64,000 nucleotides of DNA from Candidatus Hydrogenedentota bacterium (GCA_016791475.1 JAEUWI010000029.1:1-64000); one strand, 5' to 3'. Shown: positions 41,324 to 50,535, numbered from the stretch's first letter. Translations and numbers: made by a program. Notes: a model not told the origin generated them from the sequence alone.

Positions 41324-43681
41324 ATGTCCCAAGATAAAGAACTGACGCGATTCGCCATCGCACTGCGCATTGCCGGCGCTGCCGCGATTGTCGTGGTCGC
41401 CGGCCTGCTGGGCTTGGTGGCGGGTCGTCTGAGCGCGCCCGATCTGTTGCCGACACCGTTGCCCGAGGAGGGAGGAGAAAAAACAGCGGAAGGCGCAGCG
41501 CCGGGTGCGCCCGTTCCCGGCGAGCCGCCCGCGCCGCTGGAAACGCCGCCCATATTCCTGCAATTGGGCATTGGTCCCGACGCCCTTTGGGATGTGATCG
41601 AGGCGGAGGCGGCGTATGCCAGCGGAATCGGCCTCCATCGGTTCATGATTCCCGCGGTCCTGCCCTGGAACGATGGGGAAGCAACAACGGCAACGCTGGA
41701 CGCCATGAAGCGCCTGCTGGCCATTGACTCCGAGGCGGAGTTCTTATTGCAGGTGGACTTCAATCCGCCGGCGCCCTGGTTCGATACCCACGGGGACGAC
41801 CGGATGGCCGGCACCGTGGGCGATGTGCCCCTGCCGAGTCCGGCATCGACGCCGTGGCTGGAAGCGTCGCGCGCCGCGTTTGACCGGCTCCGGCAGGCGC
41901 TGATCCAGGCGGAACTGGAGTCCTCGGTGAGCGGCTACGCGCTTCAGGGGTTGTTGAACGGCGGCTGGCAGCGGGGGCCGAGTGCGGATACCTCCCCCGC
42001 GAACCTGGCGGGATTCCGCGCCTGGCTCGCCCGGACCTATGCCGATGACGCCGCGCTCCAGAAGGCCTGGAAGAATCCCGAGGCCACCCGGGCTGCCGCC
42101 GAGATTCCCGTGGAACCGGAAGGCGCGGAATCTCCGGAAATTTTTCATGCATTGGACACGGAGCAGCATTTCGTGGACTACCATCGCTATGCCGCAGAGT
42201 CCGTGGCGGATGCGATCGGGGCGCTGGCCGCGCACATCCGGGGCACGGCGGGCGCGGTTCCCGAAATCTGGGCGAACTATGGGCATACTTTTGAGAAGGC
42301 CGGGAGCAGCGATGGCCATCTGGCGCTGATCGCGCTGCTGGACAGCGATGTGGACGGATTCGTATCGCCCGTAAGCATGTTGAATCGGGGCATCGGCGCC
42401 ACGGGCGGCTACATGGGCCCTGTGGACAGCGCCAGGGCCCATGGCAAGACGTGGGTCATTGTGGATGATACGCGGACCGGCATCGCGTGGAACAAGGAGA
42501 CGGGTCAGATCGAGCAGATACGCGGCCTGCGCGCCGAGGATGTGCACGACGTGCAGCGCCGTAATTTCGCGTTGGCGGCGATGCACGGCCTGACCCTGGT
42601 CTGGTCGGACCCCGGTGGTGAGGGTTTCTTTCACGACGATGAGCAGTGGAAGGTCTTCGGCCAGCTTTTCGACGTGTATCAAAAGAATATACTCGCGGGC
42701 AGCGCCACGGAGGTGGTCGAGGCCCCGGCGCCTGCGGGTGAAGAAGAGACGGCGACCGAGGAAGGCGCCCCCGAAGAGTCGGCGCCGGTGGAGCCCGTCG
42801 ATGGAGAAGTAGTGCCCCTTCCGGTTCCCGGTGGGGAAGTGGTTCACCCGACAATCGTCGCGCTCGTCGATGAGGAGTCGCAGTTTCTTACGAAAGATGC
42901 AACCGGCATTGACGGTATGGTCATGGCCAATCGTGATGCCATTCTGCAATCGGGGGCGAGTGCCGAATTTTATTTGCTGGATGACCTGCTGGACGAACGA
43001 ATCTCGCCCGCGCCGGTTTACATTTTCCTCAACGCCTATCACCTCTCGTCCGCGGAAGTGAAAAAGCTTCACGAGCGATTCGCGGCCGAACGCGCGACCG
43101 CGATCTGGATTTATGCGCCGGGCTATCTGGACGTGACGATGAACCGGACTAACGTCCGCGATACGGTCGGCATGGAAGTAAAGGTGTTCGGTGAGCCGAC
43201 GCCGACCGGATCGAAATATGCGCTGGGCGGCGGCCATTGGATTGATGCGCAACAGCCCATCGGTGAGGCACGGCTTCTCAAACCTCTGTTCTATATTGAT
43301 GATCCGGAAGCGGACGTGCTTGCGAACTTCCAGAAGGACGACAAACCCAGTGTGGCGGTCCGGACCATGGAGGCCGGTTGGACTTCCGTGTTTATCGCGG
43401 AGCCGGTCGTTTCGTCGGGGCTGCTTCGGGAGCTGCTGCGAATTCTGGAGCAACCCCTGTTCTTTCGTCCGGGCAAACAGCGTTTTTTCGATACGTCGGT
43501 TATCAATGACGGGCTGATCGCCATACACGCGGAACAGTCGGGCGAGCGGATTGTCAATCTTGGACGGTTTTACGACGTTAAAGACCTCTTTGATCCTGAA
43601 ATCGGTTGGCCCCAGCGCGAGAGCTTTGTACTGGAAATGAGCAAGGGTGAGACCCGACTGCTCCAGTTGAGTCCGCTCTAG
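41324..43681 (+). CDS. Membrane-anchored GH42-like (clan GH-A) protein
   Basis: A 785-residue protein. A transmembrane anchor lies at about 13-35 (IAGAAAIVVVAGLLGLVAG), followed by a Pro/Ala/Glu-rich linker. Residues ~75-460 follow the barrel of GH42-type beta-galactosidase relatives (FLQLGIGPDALWDVIEAEAA, FVDYHRYAAESVADAIGALA, GKTWVIVDDTRTGI). A second acidic linker (~465-505) precedes a domain (~510-710) like the GH42 trimerisation/Rossmann-type unit (PTIVALVDEESQFLTKDATG, ILQSGASAEFYLLDDLLDE), then a beta tail. I cannot point to both catalytic Glu, so activity is uncertain. The sulfatase maturase follows with no real gap, implying joint expression and a glycan-related role. Confidence 0.7.
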   Translation: MSQDKELTRFAIALRIAGAAAIVVVAGLLGLVAGRLSAPDLLPTPLPEEGGEKTAEGAAPGAPVPGEPPAPLETPPIFLQLGIGPDALWDVIEAEAAYASGIGLHRFMIPAVLPWNDGEATTATLDAMKRLLAIDSEAEFLLQVDFNPPAPWFDTHGDDRMAGTVGDVPLPSPASTPWLEASRAAFDRLRQALIQAELESSVSGYALQGLLNGGWQRGPSADTSPANLAGFRAWLARTYADDAALQKAWKNPEATRAAAEIPVEPEGAESPEIFHALDTEQHFVDYHRYAAESVADAIGALAAHIRGTAGAVPEIWANYGHTFEKAGSSDGHLALIALLDSDVDGFVSPVSMLNRGIGATGGYMGPVDSARAHGKTWVIVDDTRTGIAWNKETGQIEQIRGLRAEDVHDVQRRNFALAAMHGLTLVWSDPGGEGFFHDDEQWKVFGQLFDVYQKNILAGSATEVVEAPAPAGEEETATEEGAPEESAPVEPVDGEVVPLPVPGGEVVHPTIVALVDEESQFLTKDATGIDGMVMANRDAILQSGASAEFYLLDDLLDERISPAPVYIFLNAYHLSSAEVKKLHERFAAERATAIWIYAPGYLDVTMNRTNVRDTVGMEVKVFGEPTPTGSKYALGGGHWIDAQQPIGEARLLKPLFYIDDPEADVLANFQKDDKPSVAVRTMEAGWTSVFIAEPVVSSGLLRELLRILEQPLFFRPGKQRFFDTSVINDGLIAIHAEQSGERIVNLGRFYDVKDLFDPEIGWPQRESFVLEMSKGETRLLQLSPL

Positions 43682-43702
43682 TTGAGCGAAAGGCAGCATC
43701 TC

Positions 43703-45028
43703 TTGAGCAGTACTGAATCAGGCCGCCCTGTCGGCTTTCACGTGATGACCAAGCCCTCGGGGCCGCTGTGCAATATCGACTGCAAGTATTGCTTTTACCT
43801 CGAAAAGTCCAAGCTTTTTCCGGATGAAAAGCATTGGCGCATGCCCGACGATGTACTGGAGAGCTACATTCGCCAGTATATCGAAGCGCAGGAGACGCCC
43901 GAGGTCCAGTTTGCCTGGCAGGGCGGCGAGCCCACCGTGCTGGGCGTTGGCTACTTCGAGAAGGTGGTAGCGTTGCAGGCGAAATACGCCAACGGCAAGT
44001 CCATTGCCAACGCGTTCCAGACGAACGGCACGCTGCTGAACGACGCCTGGGGCGAATTCCTCCATCAGCACAATTTCCTCGTGGGCCTTTCCATCGACGG
44101 GCCGCAGGCCATCCACGATGCCTACCGCGTGGACAAACAGGGCAAGCCGACCTTCCACAAGGTCATGCGCGGCATGGAGATTCTGAAGAAGCACAAGGTG
44201 GAGTTCAACACCCTTACGTGCGTTAACCGAAAGAACGCCACCCAGGCCCTCGAAGTCTATCGCTTTCTCCGCAAAGAGGGCAGCGGTCACATGCAGTTCA
44301 TCCCGATTGTGGAGCGCCGCGCGGAGGGATGCGGAAACAATGAACTGGAGTTGGTACTGCCGAGCGCGCCGATGGAGGCGAAAGTAACCGCGTGGTCCGT
44401 GCGCCCCGACGAATTCGGCCAGTTCATGAGCAACATCTTCGACGAATGGGTGCGCCACGACGTGGGCAAAGTCTTCGTCCAGACTTTTGAAGTATCACTC
44501 ATGGCGTGGATGGGGATGGAGCCGAATCTGTGCATCTTCCAGAAGGAATGCGGCCTCGGATTGGCCCTGGAGCACAACGGCGATCTGTATTCCTGCGATC
44601 ACTTCGTTTACCCGGAGCACCAGCTCGGCAATATCATGGAAAAGACCATCGCCGAAATGGTTTCTTCGTCCCAACAGCAGCAGTTCGGCAAGGACAAACT
44701 GGAGACATTGCCGAAGTACTGCCTCAATTGCGACGTGCGCTTCATCTGCAACGGCGACTGCCCGAAACACCGCTTCACCACGACCCCGGATGGCGAAGAG
44801 GGCCTGAGCTACCTCTGTGCGGGTTACAAGGCCTTCTTTCATCACATCGACCCCTACATGAAAATCATGGCGAAAGAACTCCGAGCCGGACGCCCCGCCA
44901 CATCCATCATGGCCTACGCCCGCCAGCAGGATTTGGCGGCGGCGGGCCAGAAGACGCCGGGGCCGAACGATCTTTGCATCTGCGGCAGCAGCAGGAAGTA
45001 TAAGAAGTGCTGCGGCCGCGGGCGGTGA
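43703..45028 (+). CDS. Anaerobic sulfatase-maturing radical SAM enzyme with C-terminal SEC-C motif
   Basis: A ~441-residue anSME that converts an active-site Cys or Ser of sulfatases to formylglycine. The radical SAM cluster site is CNIDCKYCFY, followed by FAWQGGEPTVLG, FQTNGTLLND and LSIDGPQAIHDAYR. SPASM cysteines appear in CIFQKECGLGLALEHNGDLY, CLNCDVRFICNGDCPKHRF and LCAGY. A SEC-C zinc motif (PNDLCICGSSRKYKKCCG) ends the protein. The start is TTG 43703, with AAAGG nine bases upstream; the frame also allows TTG 43682, directly after the previous stop. No sulfatase is in this window, so clients are elsewhere. Confidence 0.93.
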   Translation: MSSTESGRPVGFHVMTKPSGPLCNIDCKYCFYLEKSKLFPDEKHWRMPDDVLESYIRQYIEAQETPEVQFAWQGGEPTVLGVGYFEKVVALQAKYANGKSIANAFQTNGTLLNDAWGEFLHQHNFLVGLSIDGPQAIHDAYRVDKQGKPTFHKVMRGMEILKKHKVEFNTLTCVNRKNATQALEVYRFLRKEGSGHMQFIPIVERRAEGCGNNELELVLPSAPMEAKVTAWSVRPDEFGQFMSNIFDEWVRHDVGKVFVQTFEVSLMAWMGMEPNLCIFQKECGLGLALEHNGDLYSCDHFVYPEHQLGNIMEKTIAEMVSSSQQQQFGKDKLETLPKYCLNCDVRFICNGDCPKHRFTTTPDGEEGLSYLCAGYKAFFHHIDPYMKIMAKELRAGRPATSIMAYARQQDLAAAGQKTPGPNDLCICGSSRKYKKCCGRGR

Positions 45029-45087
45029 ATTGCAGAATCTCTTCGCGTGTCAGGTTTCACGATTTTCGCGTGAACATACAAGAAAGC

Positions 45088-45205
45088 GCGCAAGCTGGGA
45101 GCGCCGGCATCCCTGCCGGCACGTGCCCGACGGGCACGATCCTTTTTGACTTTGTTTGCCTTCGGCACACGTGCCGGCAGGGATGCCGGCGCTCCCAGCT
45201 TGCGC
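45088..45205. repeat. Perfect 38-base inverted repeat with internal hairpins
   Basis: Bases 45088-45125 and 45168-45205 are exact inverted copies, beginning GCGCAAGCTGGGAGC and containing the palindrome GCCGGC-N6-GCCGGC. The outer stem can close around several smaller hairpins, including CGTGCCC-GAC-GGGCACG (45122-45138). It shares the GGGAGC/GCTCCC closing stem and a CGTG..CACGAT arm with the repeat at 51446. The rest of the 358-base gap before the DUF4126 gene shows nothing. Confidence 0.95.
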
Positions 45206-45386
45206 ATCTTTGTTGATGACTTGTAGTCAGTTGTGGTGGCTCCATTCAACCGCCTCACCATCCTTACGAATAAAAACACCTTTCCGACGGTACCCCATTC
45301 GACGCCATTCAACCATTGCAACCCGGCGAGCTTCGCGCTATCATCGAGTCATCGGTCCAGGCAGCAAAACCACAGGTAACCTTCCC

Positions 45387-46004
45387 ATGGAAGCAATCAC
45401 CCTCATCGGAACCATCTTCGGACTCGGCTTCGTCTCCGGATTGAATCTTTACGCCACCGTGCTCACCGTCGGCCTGATCGTTCGGCTGAATCTCATGACC
45501 CTGCCGGAATCCATGCAGGACCTCGCGATCCTCGGCCACCCCACGGTCATGATCGTCGCGGGCGTGCTCTTCGCGATTGAGTTCGTGGCCGACAAGATCC
45601 CGTGGGTAGATTCCTCGTGGGACAGCGTACACACCCTGATTCGTCCCGTGGGCGCCGCAGTCGTGGGCGGCTACGCCCTCACGGGAGCCGACCCCGCCAC
45701 GGAGACCGCCCTGGCCCTCGCCTGCGGCGGCGTGGCGCTGACGAGCCACACGGCCAAAGCGGGGACGCGCGTCATGGCCAACGCCAGCCCCGAGCCATTC
45801 TCCAATACTTTCCTGAGTCTCTTTGAAGACGTGATCGTGGTGGTGGGCGTTGGTCTGACCTTCATGCTGCCGCTGATCATGCTCGCGATGGTGATCTTGT
45901 TCATCATGGTGTTTATCTGGCTTTCGCCCAAGTTCTACAGGGTAATCAAGGGCGGTGCGGGCAGAGTGCGTGGGGTGTTGGGCAAGCGTGGCGGTCCCGC
46001 CTGA
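45387..46004 (+). CDS. DUF4126 membrane protein
   Basis: A 205-residue membrane protein with about five helices. The N-terminal GLGFVSGLNLYATVLTVGLI matches DUF4126, as do FAIEFVADKIPWVDSSWDSV, HTLIRPVGAAVVGGYALTG and THTAKAGTR-like SHTAKAGTRVMANASPEP. The function is unknown; the family is widespread. The long frame from 45156 covers the inverted repeat and has no family match, so ATG 45387 (MEAITLIGTIFGLGF) is chosen, although its ribosome site is weak. It is followed 40 bases later by the SRPBCC gene. Confidence 0.88.
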   Translation: MEAITLIGTIFGLGFVSGLNLYATVLTVGLIVRLNLMTLPESMQDLAILGHPTVMIVAGVLFAIEFVADKIPWVDSSWDSVHTLIRPVGAAVVGGYALTGADPATETALALACGGVALTSHTAKAGTRVMANASPEPFSNTFLSLFEDVIVVVGVGLTFMLPLIMLAMVILFIMVFIWLSPKFYRVIKGGAGRVRGVLGKRGGPA

Positions 46005-46043
46005 GGGCAATAGTCGTGCCCCGTACAATGAAGGAATGCGAAT

Positions 46044-46943
46044 GTGGATCTAGGGGAATATAGTTCGACACAGGTGATCCGACGCTTTAACGTTTCTCCC
46101 GAAAAGGTATTTGATGCCTGGCTTGACAAAAGCCTGTTGGGGAAATGGCAACTCGTGGCGCTATATCCAGATACAGCACGATTGGACGTGGACGCACGTG
46201 TCGGAGGCGGATATCGATTCAGCGAATGGATCTGGGGAGAGGAATATGTGCAACTGGGAACATACGTTGAGATTGAACGACCCAAGCGCTTGATCATTGA
46301 CGAATCCTTCCCAAAACACGGTGGAAACACGGGGCGCGTGATGGTGGAGATAGCCCCCAGACAGGAAGGCTGTGATCTAACTGTGACCGTGGGAACACCT
46401 TCAAGCGAGGGGAGTCAGTATTCGATTCGGTACGGCTGGGCGATCATGCTGGAGAAACTCGCATCAACCCTGACTTCCATCGAAGCTGCCGATACAAGTG
46501 CGAACCCAGACCCTCGTATCGCCCGCGCCACGCGCCACATTAAGGCTGCCCCTGAACACGTTTTCGATGCCTGGCTCGATCCCGATCTCCTGGGCCAGTG
46601 GATGTTCGGTCCGGATGTGCGGGACGAGGAAATCCTGCACCTCAAGGTGAATCCGAAGGTTGGGGGATCGTTCTCGTTTCTGGTGCGGCGCGGGGATATG
46701 GAAATCGACCACATCGGCGAGTACCTGGAGATTGACCGTCCTCTATGGCTGGTCTTTACCTGGGGCGTGCGTCAGGACGAAGGCACGGAGTTCAGCCGCG
46801 TGGAGGTTGAGGTGGCGCCGATCGAGGGGGGAAGTGAGCTGAAAATCAGCCAGGTACTGACTCCCAAGTGGGCTGACTTCGTTGATCAAGCCCAGGGCGC
46901 CTGGCAGCGCATGGCCGATGCGCTGGCGCGGCTGGTGGAGTAG
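46044..46943 (+). CDS. Tandem SRPBCC (AHSA1-type) domain protein
   Basis: A 299-residue protein made of two copies of the AHSA1/START-like fold, at about 10-147 and 158-298. The repeat starts are VIRRFNVSPEKVFDAWLDKS and ATRHIKAAPEHVFDAWLDPD; each continues with a GGxxxF segment (VGGGYRFSEW, VGGSFSFLV) and an EYLEIDRP- or TYVEIERPK-type strand. Such domains bind hydrophobic ligands or act as chaperone cofactors. Single-domain proteins are the rule, so the duplication is unusual. The start is GTG 46044 with GAAGGA eight bases upstream. A strong hairpin follows the stop. Confidence 0.88.
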   Translation: MDLGEYSSTQVIRRFNVSPEKVFDAWLDKSLLGKWQLVALYPDTARLDVDARVGGGYRFSEWIWGEEYVQLGTYVEIERPKRLIIDESFPKHGGNTGRVMVEIAPRQEGCDLTVTVGTPSSEGSQYSIRYGWAIMLEKLASTLTSIEAADTSANPDPRIARATRHIKAAPEHVFDAWLDPDLLGQWMFGPDVRDEEILHLKVNPKVGGSFSFLVRRGDMEIDHIGEYLEIDRPLWLVFTWGVRQDEGTEFSRVEVEVAPIEGGSELKISQVLTPKWADFVDQAQGAWQRMADALARLVE

Positions 46944-46975
46944 AACAAGATAGTTTTCGCCGCGAATGAACGCAA

Positions 46976-47006
46976 AGAGCGCAAAGATATCTAATCTTTG
47001 CGCTCT
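46976..47006. terminator. Hairpin between convergent genes
   Basis: AGAGCGCAAAGAT (46976-46988) and ATCTTTGCGCTCT (46994-47006) form a perfect 13-base stem with a five-base loop between two convergent genes. There is no strong T run on either side, so termination is plausible but not certain. Confidence 0.6.
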
Positions 47007-47035
47007 CTGCATGCTGTTTGGTTAATCTCTTTGTT

Positions 47036-49084
47036 TTACGACAGCATCGTTTGCCCGCCGGTGACGGGCAGGGCCTGGCCGGTTTCGTATTGCTGCTGGA
47101 CGAGGTAGACGATGGCGCGCAGAACGTCCGGGCCGGTGCAGCCGCGACGCATGGGGACTTTCGCTTCGTAGAAGTGCTTCACGTCGTCGATGGTTTTGGC
47201 GCCGGGCACTTTACCCGAGTTCAGGTACTGCACGAAGAGGCCCTTCTCCGGGTCGGACCAGAGGGGGCCGTCGAAGAAGTTGCCGGGGCACACGCTGTTG
47301 ACCTTGATGCCGTCTTCCACGAGCTCCAGCGCGAAGGATTGGGTCAGGCCGATGCCGCCGAACTTGCTGCCCGCGTAGGCGCCATTCTTGTTGGATCCTT
47401 CGAGGCCGGACTTGGAGTTAATCTGGACGATGTCGCTCAGGTAGCTCGGTTTCGCGCGGTGCTGGCGGGCCATGATGGGCGCGGCGTTCTGCACGCAGAG
47501 GAAATAGCCCTTGTAGTTCACATTGGTGACGAAATCGAAATCGGCTTCGGGGAGCACTTTTACGCTGCCCGCCTTGAGCACGCCCGCGTTGGCCACGAAG
47601 AGATCGAAGCCGCCGTAGTTTCGCACCACCTGATGCAGGGCCTCGGCGATGCTTGCCCCATCGGTGACGTTCATGGCGAAACCCAGCGCACGGCCCGCGC
47701 CAAACTCTTTCGCCACACCCTCCGCAGCCGTCTGCGTTCCAGCGGCATTGATATCCGCCAGGACCACATGGGCGCCTTCCGCCGCGAGTCCCTTGGCGAT
47801 CTCCAGGCCGAAGCCCTGCGCCGCACCCGTGACCACGGCGATCTTGCCTTCCACCTGGCCCTTCGCGCGGCCGGCGGAGGCCACCTTCCGGCGGTAGTTC
47901 TCCACTTCCCAGTTTTCGATGAAGTCGCGGTCAACCTTGGTCATGTATTCCACCGCGCTGAACTGGCGTGCACCCGCCATGATCTTGATATCGTCGATAT
48001 AGATATCACGCACGGTGGCGGCGTCTTTATACGTGTCTCCCACGGTGAACATCCCGAGACCCTGCACCAGAATAACCAGTGGCGCGAAGTGGGTCTGCTC
48101 GGTGTGCGTGGCGACGGCGTTGCGCAGGTAGGTCGCGGTTTCCGCTTCGCTCGCCGTGGGGTCGCAGGCCACCCAGAGGGGAAAGGACTTGCAGTACACG
48201 ATCTGGTCCGGAATCATGGGGCCGCCCGCTGCGGTTTCCTGGCCGTTGACGCCACCGACGAAGGCTTTCACAATCTCGGAGTCGTCGAAGGTCACGACCT
48301 TGAGCGCCGGGCTGTCGGAGAGGAGGCCGCGCAGTGTGGGCCCGATGATGTTGATGAGATTGCGCGCGTGTTCGTCTTTCAGCATGGAGATTACGCCGAA
48401 GGGCACGGGGGAGAGCTCGCCCAGGGCAGTTTCAATCGTCGCGATGACGCGGTCCGTCTTTTCCTTGATCTCTGCCGGGGTCTCGCCGCTGATGATCAGT
48501 CCATGGTTGCCCATGAAGACCGCTTCCGGCTCAGCCTTGCCCGTGCGAGAGGTGTATTCCGCCATGGCGTCGAAAAGGGCCTTGGAGAGGATGAAGCCGG
48601 GCGTCACATAGGGCAGCCAGAGCACGCGATCACCGAACAACTTCGCGGCGATATCCTGTCCGCCCTTGGCGCACGTAATCATGTTCACAATGGTGGAGTG
48701 GGTGTGGACCACGAAGGTGCCGGGCATGAGATTGTGGAGCACGCACTCGACCGAAGGGCGCTGGCCCAGCTCCGGGTGGAGGCGGGCCGCCATGACGGCA
48801 TCCTTGAACTGGGCCTCGCGCGTGTCGATGTCGCTGCTCAGTTCCGACTTGAGGAGCGCATCCAGCGCGTCGCGATCCATTTCGACGAAGCCCTTCTCGG
48901 TGATATCGGCCAGGGAGGAGCCGCTGCCCTTGACCTGTAGGCGGTTGCCGATTTTGACGGAGGTGTTGCCGCCGCCCGCGATGACAAAGCTCGGGTCGGT
49001 GCCGTAGTACCGGGAAAGGGCGACGAGCTGGTCCATGGGCGTCGTGAGTGCGGAAAAATCGGGCCAGGCGAGGGGGGAGGACAT
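47036..49084 (-). CDS. Class II aldolase / short-chain dehydrogenase fusion (RhaD-ADH type)
   Basis: A 682-residue bifunctional enzyme. The N-terminal class II aldolase (about 10-390) has AGGGNTSVKIG, VKGSGSSLADI, the metal-binding FVVHTHSTIVN and FMGNHGLIISG. The C-terminal SDR (~420-680) has VVTGAAQGFG, VANAGVL, QINSKSG and YAGSKFG with the catalytic Tyr and Lys. Such fusions cleave a ketose-1-phosphate, best known for L-rhamnulose-1-phosphate, to DHAP and L-lactaldehyde and oxidise or reduce the aldehyde. The neighbouring gene is a sorbose-1-phosphate-reductase-like enzyme, so another polyol phosphate is equally possible. The last residues (VTGGQTMLS) complete the fold. Confidence 0.85.
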   Translation of the reverse strand: MSSPLAWPDFSALTTPMDQLVALSRYYGTDPSFVIAGGGNTSVKIGNRLQVKGSGSSLADITEKGFVEMDRDALDALLKSELSSDIDTREAQFKDAVMAARLHPELGQRPSVECVLHNLMPGTFVVHTHSTIVNMITCAKGGQDIAAKLFGDRVLWLPYVTPGFILSKALFDAMAEYTSRTGKAEPEAVFMGNHGLIISGETPAEIKEKTDRVIATIETALGELSPVPFGVISMLKDEHARNLINIIGPTLRGLLSDSPALKVVTFDDSEIVKAFVGGVNGQETAAGGPMIPDQIVYCKSFPLWVACDPTASEAETATYLRNAVATHTEQTHFAPLVILVQGLGMFTVGDTYKDAATVRDIYIDDIKIMAGARQFSAVEYMTKVDRDFIENWEVENYRRKVASAGRAKGQVEGKIAVVTGAAQGFGLEIAKGLAAEGAHVVLADINAAGTQTAAEGVAKEFGAGRALGFAMNVTDGASIAEALHQVVRNYGGFDLFVANAGVLKAGSVKVLPEADFDFVTNVNYKGYFLCVQNAAPIMARQHRAKPSYLSDIVQINSKSGLEGSNKNGAYAGSKFGGIGLTQSFALELVEDGIKVNSVCPGNFFDGPLWSDPEKGLFVQYLNSGKVPGAKTIDDVKHFYEAKVPMRRGCTGPDVLRAIVYLVQQQYETGQALPVTGGQTMLS

Positions 49085-49168
49085 GGTGTTGGGGGCTCCG
49101 AAGAATGGTTAGAATAAGGGGATTGGACATAGCGCGGTTTCTAGCCGCAGCGAAGAATTCTATCAAGC

Positions 49169-49257
49169 GTGCCACGCGATCCGGCGTTGCCGGATCGCGT
49201 GGCACGACCGAGGATTATTTGAAACGGGGAGCGACTCACTTGCACAGGTCGCTCCCC
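49169..49257. repeat. Two perfect hairpins between the reductase and aldolase genes
   Basis: Hairpin 1: GTGCCACGCGATCCGGC (49169-49185) with its exact complement at 49189-49205, loop GTT. Hairpin 2: GGGGAGCGAC (49226-49235) with GTCGCTCCCC (49248-49257). They lie in the 182-base gap between two co-oriented minus-strand genes and may attenuate or stabilise the message, or be REP copies. Confidence 0.8.
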
Positions 49258-49266
49258 TGGAAAAAA

Positions 49267-50535
49267 TTACCCAATAACCGGCGCATTCGCCATCAGATAC
49301 GCTTCCGCTTCAAGCGACCAGAGGCCATTGTTGGCCGCGGTGATCTCCGCCAGCTTCGCGTAGAAGGGGTCGTTCTTGCCGAGTTCCGGCAGGTCCCACA
49401 GGGCGAAGAGGGGCAGGTTCTTCGTGGTGTAGATGAGCTTCTTGCCGCCGGGGATCTTCGGCAGGTTTTCGGTCGTCTCGGCGGAGGCGTTCAGGCCACC
49501 GATGTGGGTCACCATCACCGCCGGCTTCAGCTTGCCTTCGCTCATGTACTTCAGCGCGATGCGCATGTCGTTCGTGTCGCCGCCGCTGTTCGCCGCCACG
49601 TGGTGGGCCGCATAGTGCACGTCGTAGAAGTTGATCGTCGCCTTGAACTCCGTGTCCGTCGGACCCGCGAAGAAATTGAGGCAGCCGTTCACGCCCATGA
49701 TGGCGCTCGCCTGCTCAATCAATCCGGCCACGGGCGCGAAGACGAACACGTCCGCATAGCCCTTGCCGCCGGTGATGTCTTTCATGTCCTGCACGGGGTT
49801 GCCGCCACCGGTGTTTACATAGTGCAACTCCACGCCGTTCGCCTTGGCATCCGCCACGGTGAAGAGAGACGCCGCCCGATCCAGGCGGGCCTGATCAATA
49901 TCCGTCACCACGAGAATCTTCGGCTTGTTCGGGCCGTGAAGCGCATAGTCGATTGCGCCCAGGCCCATGGGGCCCGTGCCGCCGAGGAGGGCCATGTTGC
50001 CGTTGGTGTCGATGCCCATCTGGTGGACGTAGGACCCGTGCTCGAAGTGGTACTGCACATTGAAGCCACCCACGATGCAGGAAACGGGCTCGGCCAGGGA
50101 TGCCTGGAAGTAGCCTTCACCGTCATAGGAAAGCAGACAATCCTGCTCCATAACCTCACGGGGGATGATCACGTGGGTTGCGTGCCCGCCCAGGTAGGGG
50201 AAGGAGTAGCCCGGCGCGTCGAATTCGCGGCCGGGAATGTTCAGCGCGGGCTGAAGGCTGTACTTCGCGCCGACCTTCACCAGGTCCTTGTGCTTAGCAC
50301 CCACTTCCACAATCTCGCCGCACATCTCGTGGCCCAGGATTATGGGCTTTTCCTTCAGGTTGTTCGGAACGCGCTTGTGATCCGAGCCCTGCTGCACGAT
50401 CTTATAGTCCGACATGCAGATGCTGTTCGTCTTGACGGTGGCCAGGATCTCGTCGTCCTTAAGAGCAGGCAAATCAAACACTTCCAGCCGAAGATCGTGT
50501 TTGTCATAGAGGCGGAGTGCGCGGGTCTGGGTCAT
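49267..50535 (-). CDS. Zinc-type dehydrogenase, L-sorbose-1-phosphate reductase-like
   Basis: A 422-residue member of the medium-chain dehydrogenase family. The N-terminal domain has TNSICMSDYKIVQQG and the conserved ILGHEMCGEIVEVGA; the cofactor domain has LLGGTGPMGLGAIDYAL. Length and features such as PALNIPGREFDAPGYSFPYL resemble the sorbose-phosphate reductase subgroup (about 410-420 residues), longer than ordinary alcohol dehydrogenases. It would interconvert a ketose phosphate and a polyol phosphate with NAD(P). It precedes the aldolase fusion in the same direction and is divergent from a DeoR regulator 110 bases away, which fits a regulated sugar-use operon. Confidence 0.82.
   Translation of the reverse strand: MTQTRALRLYDKHDLRLEVFDLPALKDDEILATVKTNSICMSDYKIVQQGSDHKRVPNNLKEKPIILGHEMCGEIVEVGAKHKDLVKVGAKYSLQPALNIPGREFDAPGYSFPYLGGHATHVIIPREVMEQDCLLSYDGEGYFQASLAEPVSCIVGGFNVQYHFEHGSYVHQMGIDTNGNMALLGGTGPMGLGAIDYALHGPNKPKILVVTDIDQARLDRAASLFTVADAKANGVELHYVNTGGGNPVQDMKDITGGKGYADVFVFAPVAGLIEQASAIMGVNGCLNFFAGPTDTEFKATINFYDVHYAAHHVAANSGGDTNDMRIALKYMSEGKLKPAVMVTHIGGLNASAETTENLPKIPGGKKLIYTTKNLPLFALWDLPELGKNDPFYAKLAEITAANNGLWSLEAEAYLMANAPVIG

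Noticed and set aside
47018-48940. Plus-strand frame of 640 codons opposite the aldolase-SDR fusion
   Set aside because: Catalytic motifs of both domains are on the minus strand. The plus frame is His/Val/Gly-rich shadow.
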